A DNA stretch of 64,000 nucleotides from Bacteroides finegoldii DSM 17565 (GCF_000156195.1 NZ_GG688326.1:105019-169018); one strand, 5' to 3'. Positions 37,034-46,995 are shown, counted from the first letter of the stretch. Numbers and translations are program-made. Notes: generated from the letters alone by a model not told the origin.

Positions 37034-39043
37034 ATGAAAATAAATTATGCAATCGGAGCTTTTCTGTGTATGCTGGTATGTTATGCGTGTAGCAGTCCGA
37101 AAACAGAAGTCAAATCACCGGACGGCCATATTAAGATGTCTTTCACGCTGGATGAGAACGGTACTCCGTTTTATAATGTCTCGGTAGGCGATTCACTATT
37201 GATTGAGAACTCTGCAATGGGGTTTACAGAAGGGAATGGAGTTGCTTTAGGAGAAGGCTTTCAGATAAAGAGTACGACTTTCGATCATAAGGATGAGATT
37301 TGGACACAGGCTTGGGGAGAGAATAAAAAGAACAGGGATCATTATAATGAGATGGCGGTGAGCCTGACCAATAAAGATCAGGTGGAGTTGACACTTCGTT
37401 TCCGTGTGTTTGATGATGGAGTAGGGTTCCGTTATGAGTACAGTGTTCCCGCAGTGGATTCGTTGATGATAACCGATGAACTGACAACTTTTCGTTTTCG
37501 TCAGGACGGAACTTCATGGTCAATTCCCGCCAGTGCGGAGACTTATGAATTACTATATAAGCAACAGCCTATTTCCGAAGTGGAAACTGCCAATACTCCT
37601 TTCACATTCAAAACGGCGGACGGTATTTATGGCAGTATTCATGAAGCGGCTTTGTATGATTTCTCCGAAATGACTTTGAAGCAGACCGGAAGATATACAT
37701 TGAAAGCTGAGCTAACTCCTTGGCCGGATGGTATCAAAGTGCGTAAAGGCAATCATTTTACTACTTCCTGGCGTACCATCCAGATTGCTCCGGAAGCTGT
37801 CGGGCTGATTAATTCTTCCTTGATTTTGAATCTGAACGAACCTTGTGTACTGGAAACTACCGATTGGATTCGTCCCTTGAAATATGTCGGAGTGTGGTGG
37901 GGAATGCATTTGGGTGTGGAGACTTGGAAGATGGACGAACGTCATGGAGCCACTACCGCCAATGCCAAGAAGTATATTGATTTCGCTGCCGCCAATGATA
38001 TAGAGGGTGTTTTGTTTGAGGGATGGAACGAAGGATGGGAAAGCTGGGGTGGTATGCAGAATTTTGACTTTACGAAACCGTATGCTGATTTTGACATTGA
38101 CGAGATTGTGCATTATGCCAAAGAGAAAGGTGTTGAAATCATCGGACATCATGAGACTGGAGGCAATATCCCCAACTATGAACGTCAGATGGATCATGCC
38201 ATGCAATGGTACACAGAACATGGTATTCATATCCTGAAAACCGGTTATGCGGGTGCTTTCCCGAATGGACTTTCGCACCATGGACAGTATGGGGTTAATC
38301 ATTATCAGAAAGTGGTGGAGGCAGCTGCCCGTCACAAAATGACAGTGGATGCACACGAGCCGATTAAAGATACCGGTATTCGCCGTACATGGCCTAACAT
38401 GATGACTCGTGAAGGTGCAAGAGGTATGGAATGGAATGCATGGAGCGAAGGTAATCCTCCTTCCCATCATGTGATGTTGCCGTTTACCCGCCTGTTATCC
38501 GGTCCGATGGATTACACTCCTGGAACTTTTGATATTTTGTTTTTACAGACAAAGGATTCTCCCCGTCGCCGGAAATGGAACGATCAGGATAAAGGAAACA
38601 GCCGTGTGAACACGACATTGGCGAAACAGCTTGCTAACTGGGTGATTTTGTATTCCCCTTTGCAAATGGCTTCCGATATGATTGAACATTATGAGGGACA
38701 TCCGGCTTTCCAGTTCTTCCGCGATTTCGATCCGGATTGCGACGAATCGAAAGCATTGGCAGGAGAACCGGGTGAATTTGTAGCCATCGTGCGTAAAGCA
38801 AAAGGTAACTATTTCTTGGGAGCGGCAACGAACGAGAAACCCCGTACACTGGAAATAAAACTGGATTTCCTGGAACCGGGCAAACAGTATAAAGCTGTCA
38901 TCTATGCGGATGGAGAGAATGCGGATTGGAAATCAAATCCTACGGATTACCGGATAACGGAACAAACGGTTACTTCTGAAAATACGTTGAACATACGAAT
39001 GGCTGCCGGAGGCGGACAGGCTATTTCATTTATCGCACTTTAA
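37034..39043 (+). CDS. GH97 glycoside hydrolase lipoprotein (SusB-like alpha-glucosidase type)
   Basis: 669 aa, signal with lipobox CYAC at about residue 18, so probably a lipid-anchored outer-membrane or periplasmic enzyme. It has the GH97 N-terminal beta domain and TIM barrel. HHETGGN, DAHEPIK and REGARGMEWNAW place glutamates at the same mutual spacings as I recall for SusB (E508, E526, E532), and the position where retaining GH97 enzymes have Asp reads KTGYAG. This suggests an inverting alpha-glucosidase-like enzyme. The real substrate is unknown; context is the nagA pair. Confidence 0.88.
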   Translation: MKINYAIGAFLCMLVCYACSSPKTEVKSPDGHIKMSFTLDENGTPFYNVSVGDSLLIENSAMGFTEGNGVALGEGFQIKSTTFDHKDEIWTQAWGENKKNRDHYNEMAVSLTNKDQVELTLRFRVFDDGVGFRYEYSVPAVDSLMITDELTTFRFRQDGTSWSIPASAETYELLYKQQPISEVETANTPFTFKTADGIYGSIHEAALYDFSEMTLKQTGRYTLKAELTPWPDGIKVRKGNHFTTSWRTIQIAPEAVGLINSSLILNLNEPCVLETTDWIRPLKYVGVWWGMHLGVETWKMDERHGATTANAKKYIDFAAANDIEGVLFEGWNEGWESWGGMQNFDFTKPYADFDIDEIVHYAKEKGVEIIGHHETGGNIPNYERQMDHAMQWYTEHGIHILKTGYAGAFPNGLSHHGQYGVNHYQKVVEAAARHKMTVDAHEPIKDTGIRRTWPNMMTREGARGMEWNAWSEGNPPSHHVMLPFTRLLSGPMDYTPGTFDILFLQTKDSPRRRKWNDQDKGNSRVNTTLAKQLANWVILYSPLQMASDMIEHYEGHPAFQFFRDFDPDCDESKALAGEPGEFVAIVRKAKGNYFLGAATNEKPRTLEIKLDFLEPGKQYKAVIYADGENADWKSNPTDYRITEQTVTSENTLNIRMAAGGGQAISFIAL

Positions 39044-39063
39044 TAAAGTTTGTTAGAGGTTAG

Positions 39064-39103
39064 AAAAAAACGGTGGACAGTGTTGAGGCTGTCCACCGTT
39101 TTT
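39064..39103. terminator. Bidirectional terminator between convergent genes
   Basis: AAAACGGTGGACAG and CTGTCCACCGTTTTT form a 14-bp stem with T/A tracts on both sides, between the GH97 gene and the acyl-CoA ligase gene. Confidence 0.9.
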
Positions 39104-39170
39104 ATTTGCGAGAATACTTATCTTATTATTTGTTATAAGTATGTACTCTTAATTAGTCAAAGGTTCTTGA

Positions 39171-40835
39171 TTACCCTTTTGCTTCCTGATACATAAAGCG
39201 TTTGATTGACTTTTTCGCAGTCTTTTCAAATTCTTCAAAATGGATTTTAATCTTGCTTATTTGGGAATAGTTAGGAAGCTGTTGATTCAATTCAATACGG
39301 TTTTGCTCCATTACTTTCTGAATATCCGTCTGCTGCAATCCATGAGCGAAAGCATCGTCGAAATCCGGGTAGATCAAGGCTACCAACTTATCATGTTGCA
39401 GGACGATCAGTGATTCGGCAACATACGGCATGTTGTTCAGCTTGCTTTCAATTTCTTCGGGATAGATATTCTGTCCGCTGGAGGTGAGAAGCAGGTTTTT
39501 GCTACGTCCGCGAACGGTTACATTCCCTTCTTCGTCTATAGTGCCGAGATCACCTGTATGCAACCAGCCATTTACGTCAATGATTTGCGCAGTAGCTTCT
39601 TGATTTTTATAATAGCCCAACATAAGATTGGCTCCTTTACAGATGATTTCTCCTGCATGAGTCTTAGGGTCCGGGGAATCGATTTTTACTTCCATTCGCG
39701 TCGTCGCTTTCCCGCACGAAGCAAGTTTCAGGTTTTCCCAGCGGCTGGAGCAAATGATCGGACCACATTCTGTCATACCGTAAGCGATGGTGTAGGGGAA
39801 ACCTATTTTCTTGAGGAAGGCTTCTACTTCAGCATTGAAAGGAGCGCCGCCGATGATGATTTCATCAAAATTACCGCCGAATATCTCCATAGCAGCTTGT
39901 CGTGCCAACGATTTGATCTTATCGTTTACGATGGGTACTTTAAGCAGTAGTTTACCGATTTTGCTGTCTACTTTGGGAAGAATATCCTTTTTTATAATCT
40001 TTTCTACAATCAATGGTACGCAGGAGATGACTCTGGGTTTTATCTCCGAAAACGATTGGGAGATAATCTTAGGAGACGGCATACGTGTCAGGAAATAGAT
40101 GTGTGCGCCTGCCGAGAATCCGTATAGGAAGTCGTATACCATTCCAAATACATGTCCCATAGGAAGCATGGAAACGATATGATCTCCCGGTTTAACGGGA
40201 AGCATTTCAAAACAGTAGGCAACATTTGACCAGATACTGCGATAGGGGAGCATTACTCCTTTAGAATACCCTGTAGTGCCGGATGTATAATTGATGATTG
40301 CCAGTTCTTCCGGTCTGTCTTTTCGGTAACAGATATGTTCAGGACGGAAGTTCTTTGGATAACGTTGTCCATAAATGGCATTCCGGTGTTCGAAAGCGTA
40401 TGTGAGCTTTTCGTTGCGCGACACTAAAGAGGAGAAATCTGCCAATGATGCAATACCTTCTAATAAAGGCATTGCATCCTCATTCAGGTTCTCCCAAGCT
40501 TGATCGCCTACAAAAAGTAGTTTGGCTTCAGAATGGTTGACGATATTATGAATATTGTCTGCTTTGAATTCATGCAAAATAGGAACAATTACAGCTCCAT
40601 AAGTGATGGTGGCCAAGAAAGTAACTGCCCAATGAGCACTGTTACGTCCGCAAACCGCTATTTTATCTCCCGGCTGGATTCCGGCACTTTCCAAAACAAT
40701 GTGAAATTTAGCAATTTTACGTGCTACATCCTTATATTGGAGGGTAATTCCTTTATAGTCGGTCAGGGCATCTCTGTCCCAGTTTTTGATGATACTTTGC
40801 TCAATATAATCAATGAACTGATGTTCTTGTTCCAT
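39171..40835 (-). CDS. Long-chain-fatty-acid--CoA ligase-type AMP-binding enzyme
   Basis: 554 aa from ATG 40833-40835; an in-frame ATG at 40848-40850 adds five residues. ANL superfamily: the P-loop YTSGTTGYSKGVML near residue 190, YGMTECGP, GWLHTGDLG and the hinge/C-terminal KNLLLTSSGQNIYPEEIE. The catalytic C-terminal Lys is probably in KKSIKRF. It activates a fatty or aryl acid to its CoA thioester via an acyl-AMP. Alone on its transcript with a -7 box upstream. Confidence 0.9.
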   Translation of the reverse strand: MEQEHQFIDYIEQSIIKNWDRDALTDYKGITLQYKDVARKIAKFHIVLESAGIQPGDKIAVCGRNSAHWAVTFLATITYGAVIVPILHEFKADNIHNIVNHSEAKLLFVGDQAWENLNEDAMPLLEGIASLADFSSLVSRNEKLTYAFEHRNAIYGQRYPKNFRPEHICYRKDRPEELAIINYTSGTTGYSKGVMLPYRSIWSNVAYCFEMLPVKPGDHIVSMLPMGHVFGMVYDFLYGFSAGAHIYFLTRMPSPKIISQSFSEIKPRVISCVPLIVEKIIKKDILPKVDSKIGKLLLKVPIVNDKIKSLARQAAMEIFGGNFDEIIIGGAPFNAEVEAFLKKIGFPYTIAYGMTECGPIICSSRWENLKLASCGKATTRMEVKIDSPDPKTHAGEIICKGANLMLGYYKNQEATAQIIDVNGWLHTGDLGTIDEEGNVTVRGRSKNLLLTSSGQNIYPEEIESKLNNMPYVAESLIVLQHDKLVALIYPDFDDAFAHGLQQTDIQKVMEQNRIELNQQLPNYSQISKIKIHFEEFEKTAKKSIKRFMYQEAKG

Positions 40836-40866
40836 TTTGTTTTTGCACATTTAGTTTAAAACTGCG

Positions 40867-40874
40867 CAAAATTA
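40867..40874 (-). promoter_or_regulatory. -7 box for the acyl-CoA ligase gene
   Basis: On the minus strand TAATTTTG matches TAnnTTTG, 31 bp before the ATG. Confidence 0.5.
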
Positions 40875-40966
40875 ATATATCATTAACGTAAACCGAATTT
40901 TAAAATCAAGTTTTACGGTTAATTAACGAAGGAATTCTGATATAATTTTACATTTCTTTTCAAATG

Positions 40967-42430
40967 TTATTCAGAATCAGACTCTTCTTTGGATTTCTCG
41001 GAAATAAGCAGCAACTTATCTCCTTCGTGCAATTTCAATGTTCCGTTAGGGATCAGGAATTCATCTTTGCGTTTCACAATCATGACTAGTGTACCTTTTG
41101 GCAGGTTCATATCTTTCAATGTATCTGCCTCTTCCAGCATTTCGCGGGTGACAGTCATATCACTGAGATCAGAGTCAATCTCCTCAGGCAGTTCCACCCC
41201 GAAATCGTTTCCTGTCTTTGCCAAAGGTTCGGAGAGGTGTAATATGCGGGCTACAAAGGAAATTGTGGTTCCTTGTACGACCAATGAAACGATGGTAATG
41301 AAGAATACGATATTGAATATAATATTCGAACCCTCTACTCCTGCCACTACCGGATAAGTAGCAAAGATGATAGGAACTGCGCCGCGTAATCCTACCCAAG
41401 ATACAAAAACGCGTGACTTCATTGTGATTTTCCGGAATGGGAGCAGGCAGAGGAATACGCTTAACGGGCGACCGATAAGAATCATGAATATACCGATCAG
41501 CAGAGAGACAGCGGCTACTTCTAGCATTTCGTGAGGATTGACTAGCAATCCCAGGCAGAGGAACATAATGATCTGGAACAGCCAGGTAAGCCCGTCCATG
41601 AACGTATAAATCTCCTTACGGTGCATAATTTTATTATTACCTACCATCATACCGGCGATGTATACAGCCAGATATCCATTACCTTTCATTAAATCGGTGA
41701 TGGAGAAAGTGAAGAAAACGAATGCCAATAGCAGGATAGGATATAATGCCTGGTTATCGATATTAAGCTTGTTCAGCATTCGGATAGCCAGTTTCCCGAG
41801 TATATATCCTGCAGCAGCACCTACGATAAACTGAATGATAAAAGAAGCGGCAATAGCGCCGACTCCCATACCCGCTGATTGGATAAACTGTATCAGAACA
41901 ATGGTAAGCATATAAGCCATCGGGTCATTACTTCCACTTTCCAACTCCAGCATAGGACGTAGGTTGTGCTTCAGATTCATCTTTTGCGAACGGAGAATAG
42001 CGAAGACCGAAGCCGAATCTGTGGAAGACATGGTAGAGGCCAACAATAGGGAAGTGGTGATAGGCAAATAAATGTTCGTCCAACTCATACCGGATAGCCA
42101 CCAAATGAAGAGCCCCGTAAAAAGAGCTGTGAGCAATACTCCGACAGTGGATAAGACGATACCCGGTCCTAAAATAGGTTTGATTTCTTTGAATTTCGTG
42201 TCCATACCTCCTGAGAAAAGGATGATACTCAAGGCAACCATACCGATAAATTGGGCTTCTTTGGCATTATGGAATTGGAGACCGAGTCCGTCACTTCCGA
42301 ATGCCATTCCTACAACGAGGAACAGTAACAAAGTAGGTACGCCGAAACGGTATCCGGTTTTTCCAACAACAATGCTGACGAAAAGTAAGATAGAACCAAT
42401 AAGTAAGGTGTTTTCTGCTGTAAATATCAT
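40967..42430 (-). CDS. K+ or Na+/H+ antiporter, CPA1 NhaP2 type
   Basis: 487 aa. Twelve or so membrane helices with the CPA hallmarks ILFSGGMDTKF, SSTDSASVFA and the conserved acidic ELESGSNDPMAY (ion-binding ND). The C-terminal 90 residues form a TrkA-C-like domain (GTLVMIVKRKDEFLIPNGTLKL ... LLLISE), which gates such antiporters by ligand binding. The layout matches potassium/proton antiporters of the NhaP2/CvrA group. Inner membrane; stand-alone gene. Confidence 0.88.
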   Translation of the reverse strand: MIFTAENTLLIGSILLFVSIVVGKTGYRFGVPTLLLFLVVGMAFGSDGLGLQFHNAKEAQFIGMVALSIILFSGGMDTKFKEIKPILGPGIVLSTVGVLLTALFTGLFIWWLSGMSWTNIYLPITTSLLLASTMSSTDSASVFAILRSQKMNLKHNLRPMLELESGSNDPMAYMLTIVLIQFIQSAGMGVGAIAASFIIQFIVGAAAGYILGKLAIRMLNKLNIDNQALYPILLLAFVFFTFSITDLMKGNGYLAVYIAGMMVGNNKIMHRKEIYTFMDGLTWLFQIIMFLCLGLLVNPHEMLEVAAVSLLIGIFMILIGRPLSVFLCLLPFRKITMKSRVFVSWVGLRGAVPIIFATYPVVAGVEGSNIIFNIVFFITIVSLVVQGTTISFVARILHLSEPLAKTGNDFGVELPEEIDSDLSDMTVTREMLEEADTLKDMNLPKGTLVMIVKRKDEFLIPNGTLKLHEGDKLLLISEKSKEESDSE

Positions 42431-42606
42431 ATGCTATATATTATAAAGTTATAAGAATGCCGCATTATTTTTCACTGTGCGAAGTTACATATATTTAGCA
42501 ACAAATGAAATACCTGTTTTGATGTATTTTTGTCAAAAATGGTAGTTAAATTGTCTAAAAAAGTCAATCTGATACTCGGAAATAGCTAATTGTGAGAATA
42601 TGAAAA

Positions 42607-42643
42607 CAGGCTCGAATGATGCGATCTGCATGATTCGAGCCTG
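42607..42643. terminator. Terminator-like hairpin
   Basis: CAGGCTCGAAT pairs perfectly with ATTCGAGCCTG around a 15-base loop, with four T after it on the minus strand. It would end transcription from the Crp-Hcp remnant. Confidence 0.65.
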
Positions 42644-42716
42644 ATTGATGAATATTTAGGATAAAATACTTATGACAAGAACTTCATATTGTATCGGTAT
42701 TTTGCACAGCCAGCGG

Positions 42717-43013
42717 TCAATATAACCGTGTCGTTCGGCAGTTTTCGGGGTTACCGTAGCTGCTAGTATTGGCTTTATCCAGTTGTGCCATAGCGGATAT
42801 TCCATGTTTGCCTGTTTCCAAAGTCAATTGAACTAATTCTTCTACTGTGATGTCGTTGCGGGTTAATTCGGCTAATGCGTGTTGCATAAAAGCGAAGATT
42901 TCCCCTTTCTTATATGAACGGGCGTGAAAATTAACTTCTTCCAGGTTGGCAGAGAGCTTTTCCGGAGTAATTCCCCGAAATAGCAGATTGTTGGTGAGGG
43001 TATGTATCATCAT
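42717..43013 (-). pseudogene. Deletion chimera of a Crp/Fnr regulator and hybrid cluster protein (hcp)
   Basis: 98 codons. Residues 1-38 (NLLFRGITPEKLSANLEEVN, RSYKKGEI) are the start of a Crp/Fnr sensor domain. From about residue 39 (FMQHALAELTRNDITVEELV, LTLETGKHGISAM, LDKANTSSYGNPE) it is an internal piece of hydroxylamine reductase/hybrid cluster protein, after which the frame shifts and stops. In Bacteroides these two genes are, as I recall, neighbours. A deletion would have removed the regulator's DNA-binding half and the hcp N-terminus with its cluster cysteines; the hcp C-terminus is also gone. Family pieces are read directly; the event is inferred. Confidence 0.8.
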
Positions 43014-43034
43014 TATAAGTCATTGTAATTTGGT

Positions 43035-43839
43035 TTATAACCATTGGAACTTTAGTCCGAAAGACAAGCTGAGATAATCGCGAGGACGCAGATAGCTGTT
43101 AGTAGCAGCACTGACCACATAAAGATCACAAGTACTGATCTCATAGAAAAATGTTACAGACTTGGCTAGAAACCTGCGTTGCGGGTCAATATCGTAAGTC
43201 AGGCGTTGTCCCATGAAAATGTGAAAACGTACTTTGCTTGAAAAACCATAATAACCTTTTGGATAGCGGTCCGGTTCATTTACCCAGAACTGATCCCCAA
43301 ATACGGTATTCATGTATAGGCCACAAGTAAGGGGTTCTGTAGAGAATCCTTTTCCTATATTAATACTCCACGGCATGTAGTTTTGTTTAAGAGTCATGGT
43401 TATTTTAGCCTTTTTTGAAGAATACTTCGGGATAAATCCAAGCAATAAATCAGTCTCCCATTGATTATGTTTTCCGTAATCCCACTCCCGTACCAAAAGA
43501 AAGTAATCCCATGTTGCCGGCAAACTGTATCTTAGAGTGGGTAGGAATGATTCGTTCCCAATTTCTGCGGAAACGGTGAACCCGTTTATCGTAACGGGTA
43601 TGTTTAACTTTTTTCGATGCAGCGGGCAATACGGAGTCTGCTTTAATAATCGTAAATAAAGAATCTCCGGTTTGGAAGGCGATAATTGAGTCAGCCTTGA
43701 TGATGAAGCGCAGTGAATCGGCTTTATACGTGTTGATAATTGTATCTGTTCTGTAAGTAGCCGAGACTGGACCGGAGATAGAGAGAAGTATTGATAATAC
43801 TCCCGTCCATAAAATATATTTAGTATTCAACCAATTCAT
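43035..43839 (-). pseudogene. Frameshifted secreted/outer-membrane-like gene
   Basis: The first frame (43839 down to about 43488) gives a signal peptide and spacer with repeats IIKADS, then RNWERIIPTHSKIQFAGNMG. The second frame (to 43035) carries on with WDYGKHNQWETDLLLGFIPK and beta-strand-rich sequence ending LSFGLKFQWL, a typical outer-membrane C-terminus. One extra base in the GGGAGTGGG run near 43486-43490 joins LLSFGTG to WDYGKH. Without it the protein would be about 267 residues, probably a small beta-barrel. Either a pseudogene or a sequence error. It overlaps the metallophosphoesterase gene by 20 bp. Confidence 0.75.
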
Positions 43840-44635
43840 AATCAGGATTTTCAGAGGTGCTTTCCGGAGCTATAGTGAATACCAGATAAGTACGGTAATC
43901 CATACAATCACTGGTTATATAATGTATTCCATCATCAAAGAGTATGTCATCCCGAAAATGATGGGTATGTGCAGCCGTGCAAAACTGTAGGCCCTTATAC
44001 TGAGTGACATAGTGCTGAAAAACCTTTGCCACATTATCATTGAATACGCCTGTAAATGGGCGTGCGTGCATACATACTACGCTTTTTTCAAATTCATCAC
44101 TTCTGTTTGTTATCTCTTCTTCCATAAAGGTGAAGTTTGGAATGGGCTCGGAGTAGTCATACTCTAAAGCGTTTGTATTGAGACAGACGAACTTCACGTT
44201 GCCTGCTATAAAAGAGAAGTTGGTAGGACCGAACACTGTTTTATAAGTTTCTTCTCCTGTTCCCAGACAATCATGATTTCCGATAAGGGCTACATAAGGT
44301 ACTTTTAACCCGTTCATGATATCCCGTTGCCAGAGAAACTCTTTGGTCACTCCAAAATCACTCATATCTCCTCCATGAATTACAAAGTCAATATCATCCC
44401 GTTTATTGATCTCTTTTACGAAGTCTTCCGTTGCGTCATACCAGCGTTGTGAATCTCCCATTACAGCAAAACAGATTTTAGTTTTGCCTTTGCAATTTGC
44501 TTCTATCTTTTCCATATTATGTGCATTGACATTTGTCTCACCACTGATGTGGACATCGTACGGATGGTAATCTATCATACCGCATCCTGCGAGAAACAGG
44601 CACAATAAAAGCCAATATAAATTCTTTCTCAACAT
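43820..44635 (-). CDS. Metallophosphoesterase lipoprotein
   Basis: 271 aa. Lipobox FLAGC at about residue 18. Calcineurin-like motifs: AVMGDSQR (D-x-x), IHGGDMSDFG (GD), LIGNHDCLG (GNHD), CMHARPF and TAAHTHHFRDD (GHxH-like). It probably hydrolyses phosphodiesters or phosphomonoesters in the periplasm, anchored by lipid. GD.Q replaces the more usual D-x-H in the first motif. It overlaps the next, frameshifted gene. Confidence 0.88.
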   Translation of the reverse strand: MLRKNLYWLLLCLFLAGCGMIDYHPYDVHISGETNVNAHNMEKIEANCKGKTKICFAVMGDSQRWYDATEDFVKEINKRDDIDFVIHGGDMSDFGVTKEFLWQRDIMNGLKVPYVALIGNHDCLGTGEETYKTVFGPTNFSFIAGNVKFVCLNTNALEYDYSEPIPNFTFMEEEITNRSDEFEKSVVCMHARPFTGVFNDNVAKVFQHYVTQYKGLQFCTAAHTHHFRDDILFDDGIHYITSDCMDYRTYLVFTIAPESTSENPDYELVEY

Positions 44636-44668
44636 AGTTTAATCGTTTGTAGTTTTGAAAACTTTATG

Positions 44669-44699
44669 CAAATATAGAGTTTACAATCGGATGGGCAAT
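44669..44699 (-). promoter_or_regulatory. Promoter of the metallophosphoesterase gene
   Basis: Minus strand ATTG (44696-44699), 19-bp spacer, TATATTTG (44669-44676): good -7 and spacing, partial -33. Confidence 0.55.
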
Positions 44700-44762
44700 T
44701 GATAAATCCCTAATTAGGACTGATTGAACAATAAAAATGAGAAAATGAACAGTAACTATTCT

Positions 44763-46121
44763 TTATTCAGCTATCGGCTGTTGTTTCGATACTTTTTTAA
44801 TATATATCATCAAGCTGATTACTGCTGTGATAAAGGCTAATGCATCCGACACCGGCATACTGATCCAAATACCTTTCAATCCCCACCAATTCGGGAAAAG
44901 CAACAGGCAGGGCAGAAGATAAAGCAACTGTCGCGTCAGGGACAAGAAAATGCTTATTTTCGCTTTTCCGATACTTTGGAAGAAGTTACCGATAACAATC
45001 TGTGCTCCTACGAATGGGAACATAAGTACTGCCAAGCGAAGCCCTTCTACTGCCAGATCAATCAATTCGTCACTGTCTGTGAAGAGAGCTGATACGGCAT
45101 GAGGGAATAGTTCGCAAATCAGAAATCCGCTACTAGTGATAACCACTCCTGAAAGAATTCCCAGTCGTAAAGTCTGTTTGACGCGATTAAGTTTCTGTGC
45201 TCCGAAGTTATAGCCGACAATCGGCTGCATTCCCATCGTCAATCCTAATACAATCATTACGTAAAGAGTCAGCAGCCGGTTGATGATACCATACGCGCCG
45301 ATAGCCATATCTCCTCCGTGTTCCTGTAGACTATTATTGATAATAATGACAATAATGCAAGCGCAAACATTCATTAGGAAGGGTGACATGCCGATAGCGA
45401 AAATGCTCTCTACGATTCTCCCTTTCATCTTCCAGATTGTTCCTTCGAAGTGCACTGTACTCTCTTTCTGCATGAAGTGACTTACCACCCATATCATGCC
45501 GATGAGCTGTGAAATAACCGTTGCCGTAGCAGCTCCCCGCATTCCCCATTCAAAGTGGAAGATAAAGATAGGAGCGAGGATGATATTGGTAACTACCGTC
45601 ACCATCGATGTAAGCATTGCTTTCTTCGGATACCCGGTAGCGCGCATCACATTGTTCAATCCTATCATTGTATAAGTAATAGGAGTTCCCAACAAGATTA
45701 CCTGCATGAAACTGCGTGCGTATGGAAGTGTGTCGTGACTGGCACCGAAAAACAGCAGGATATCATCGAGAAAGATAAAGGACAATATTCCGAAGAAGAC
45801 AGAATTGGTGATACAAAGCATAAGCGTGTGTGACAGAATTTCCGTAGCACCTTTCAGATCCTTTTGTCCCAATCGGATAGAGGCAAGGGTTGATCCGCCT
45901 GCCGATACCAATGTACAGAAAGCGACTACGAGATTCATCAGAGGAAAACTGATAGCCAGTCCTGCAATGGCCATTGCCCCCACACCATGTCCGATGAAGA
46001 TACTGTCAATAATGTTGTAGATAGAAGTAATTGTCATTCCGATAATGGCAGGAATGGAATATTGTAGCAGTAACTTGCCGATGCTTTCCTTTCCTAAGAT
46101 ATGTGGGTCGTTCTTGCTCAT
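44763..46121 (-). CDS. MATE family efflux transporter
   Basis: 452 aa, twelve membrane helices, two homologous halves. N-terminal KLLLQYSIPAIIGMTITSIY and GVGAMAIAGLAISFPL, and the second-half GLTMGMQPIVGYNFGAQ are diagnostic MATE segments. It exports cationic drugs or metabolites in exchange for Na+ or H+ at the inner membrane. Stand-alone, divergent from the HAD gene. Confidence 0.93.
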   Translation of the reverse strand: MSKNDPHILGKESIGKLLLQYSIPAIIGMTITSIYNIIDSIFIGHGVGAMAIAGLAISFPLMNLVVAFCTLVSAGGSTLASIRLGQKDLKGATEILSHTLMLCITNSVFFGILSFIFLDDILLFFGASHDTLPYARSFMQVILLGTPITYTMIGLNNVMRATGYPKKAMLTSMVTVVTNIILAPIFIFHFEWGMRGAATATVISQLIGMIWVVSHFMQKESTVHFEGTIWKMKGRIVESIFAIGMSPFLMNVCACIIVIIINNSLQEHGGDMAIGAYGIINRLLTLYVMIVLGLTMGMQPIVGYNFGAQKLNRVKQTLRLGILSGVVITSSGFLICELFPHAVSALFTDSDELIDLAVEGLRLAVLMFPFVGAQIVIGNFFQSIGKAKISIFLSLTRQLLYLLPCLLLFPNWWGLKGIWISMPVSDALAFITAVISLMIYIKKVSKQQPIAE

Positions 46122-46196
46122 ACGTTGGTCGATTCGTTGGATAAATAAAAGTCGATTTGTTGGATAAAAACGTCCGTTACGTTTTTTTTAGCATTG

Positions 46197-46204
46197 CAAA
46201 GGTA
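46197..46204 (-). promoter_or_regulatory. -7 box for the MATE gene
   Basis: On the minus strand TACCTTTG, a perfect TAnnTTTG, 75 bp before the start. Confidence 0.5.
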
Positions 46205-46293
46205 CAAATTATTTGTCTGATTCGATGATTATTCGGAACTTTGCAGGCATAGATACACAAGGTTTAACGTTTTAGGTAAAAAGAAAGTTTCAT

Positions 46294-46944
46294 ATGAATA
46301 CAACGAAAACAATTGCAGCGTTGTTCGACTTCGACGGTGTTATTATGGATACGGAAACACAGTACACCGTCTTTTGGGACGAGCAGGGACGTAAATATCT
46401 GAATGAGGAAGATTTCGGACGCCGTATCAAAGGGCAGACGCTGACGCAAATCTACGAGAAATACTTTTCAGCTCTTCCGGAAGCCCGGCAGAAAATCACG
46501 GCAGACCTCAATGTTTTTGAGAAACAGATGTCCTATGAATATATTCCCGGAGTAGAAGCTTTTATCGCCGAACTCCGCCGTCATGGTGTGAAGATAGCCG
46601 TAGTAACCAGCTCTAATGAAGAGAAGATGCAGAACGTCTACAATGCTCATCCCGAGTTTCCGGCAATGGTAGACCGTATTCTTACCGGAGAGATGTTTGC
46701 CCGTTCCAAACCTGCTCCCGATTGTTTCCTTCTAGGGATGGAAGTATTTGGAGCTACTCCAGAAAGCACATACGTCTTTGAAGATTCTTTTCATGGTCTG
46801 CAGGCGGGAATGACTTCCGGTGCAACCGTGATCGGTCTCGCTACAACCAATTCCCGCGAAGCCATTACCGGAAAAGCACATTATATAATGGATGACTTTA
46901 CCGGAATGAGTTATGAAAAATTGCTGTCTCTGACAAGGGATTGA
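46294..46944 (+). CDS. HAD hydrolase, beta-phosphoglucomutase-like phosphatase
   Basis: 216 aa. HAD motif I DFDGVIMDTE (nucleophile Asp), motif II VTSSN, Lys in RSKPAPDCF (motif III) and FEDSFHGLQAG (motif IV). The helical cap lies between residues 20 and 90, as in subfamily IA. It probably dephosphorylates a sugar phosphate; the exact substrate cannot be read from the sequence. Confidence 0.9.
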   Translation: MNTTKTIAALFDFDGVIMDTETQYTVFWDEQGRKYLNEEDFGRRIKGQTLTQIYEKYFSALPEARQKITADLNVFEKQMSYEYIPGVEAFIAELRRHGVKIAVVTSSNEEKMQNVYNAHPEFPAMVDRILTGEMFARSKPAPDCFLLGMEVFGATPESTYVFEDSFHGLQAGMTSGATVIGLATTNSREAITGKAHYIMDDFTGMSYEKLLSLTRD

Positions 46945-46987
46945 GAGGATTTTTTGCATTTCCTTCTCTGTTATGAATTAAATGTTA

Positions 46988-46995
46988 TAACTTTG
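46988..46995 (+). promoter_or_regulatory. -7 box for panB
   Basis: TAACTTTG fits TAnnTTTG, 73 bp before panB. Confidence 0.45.
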
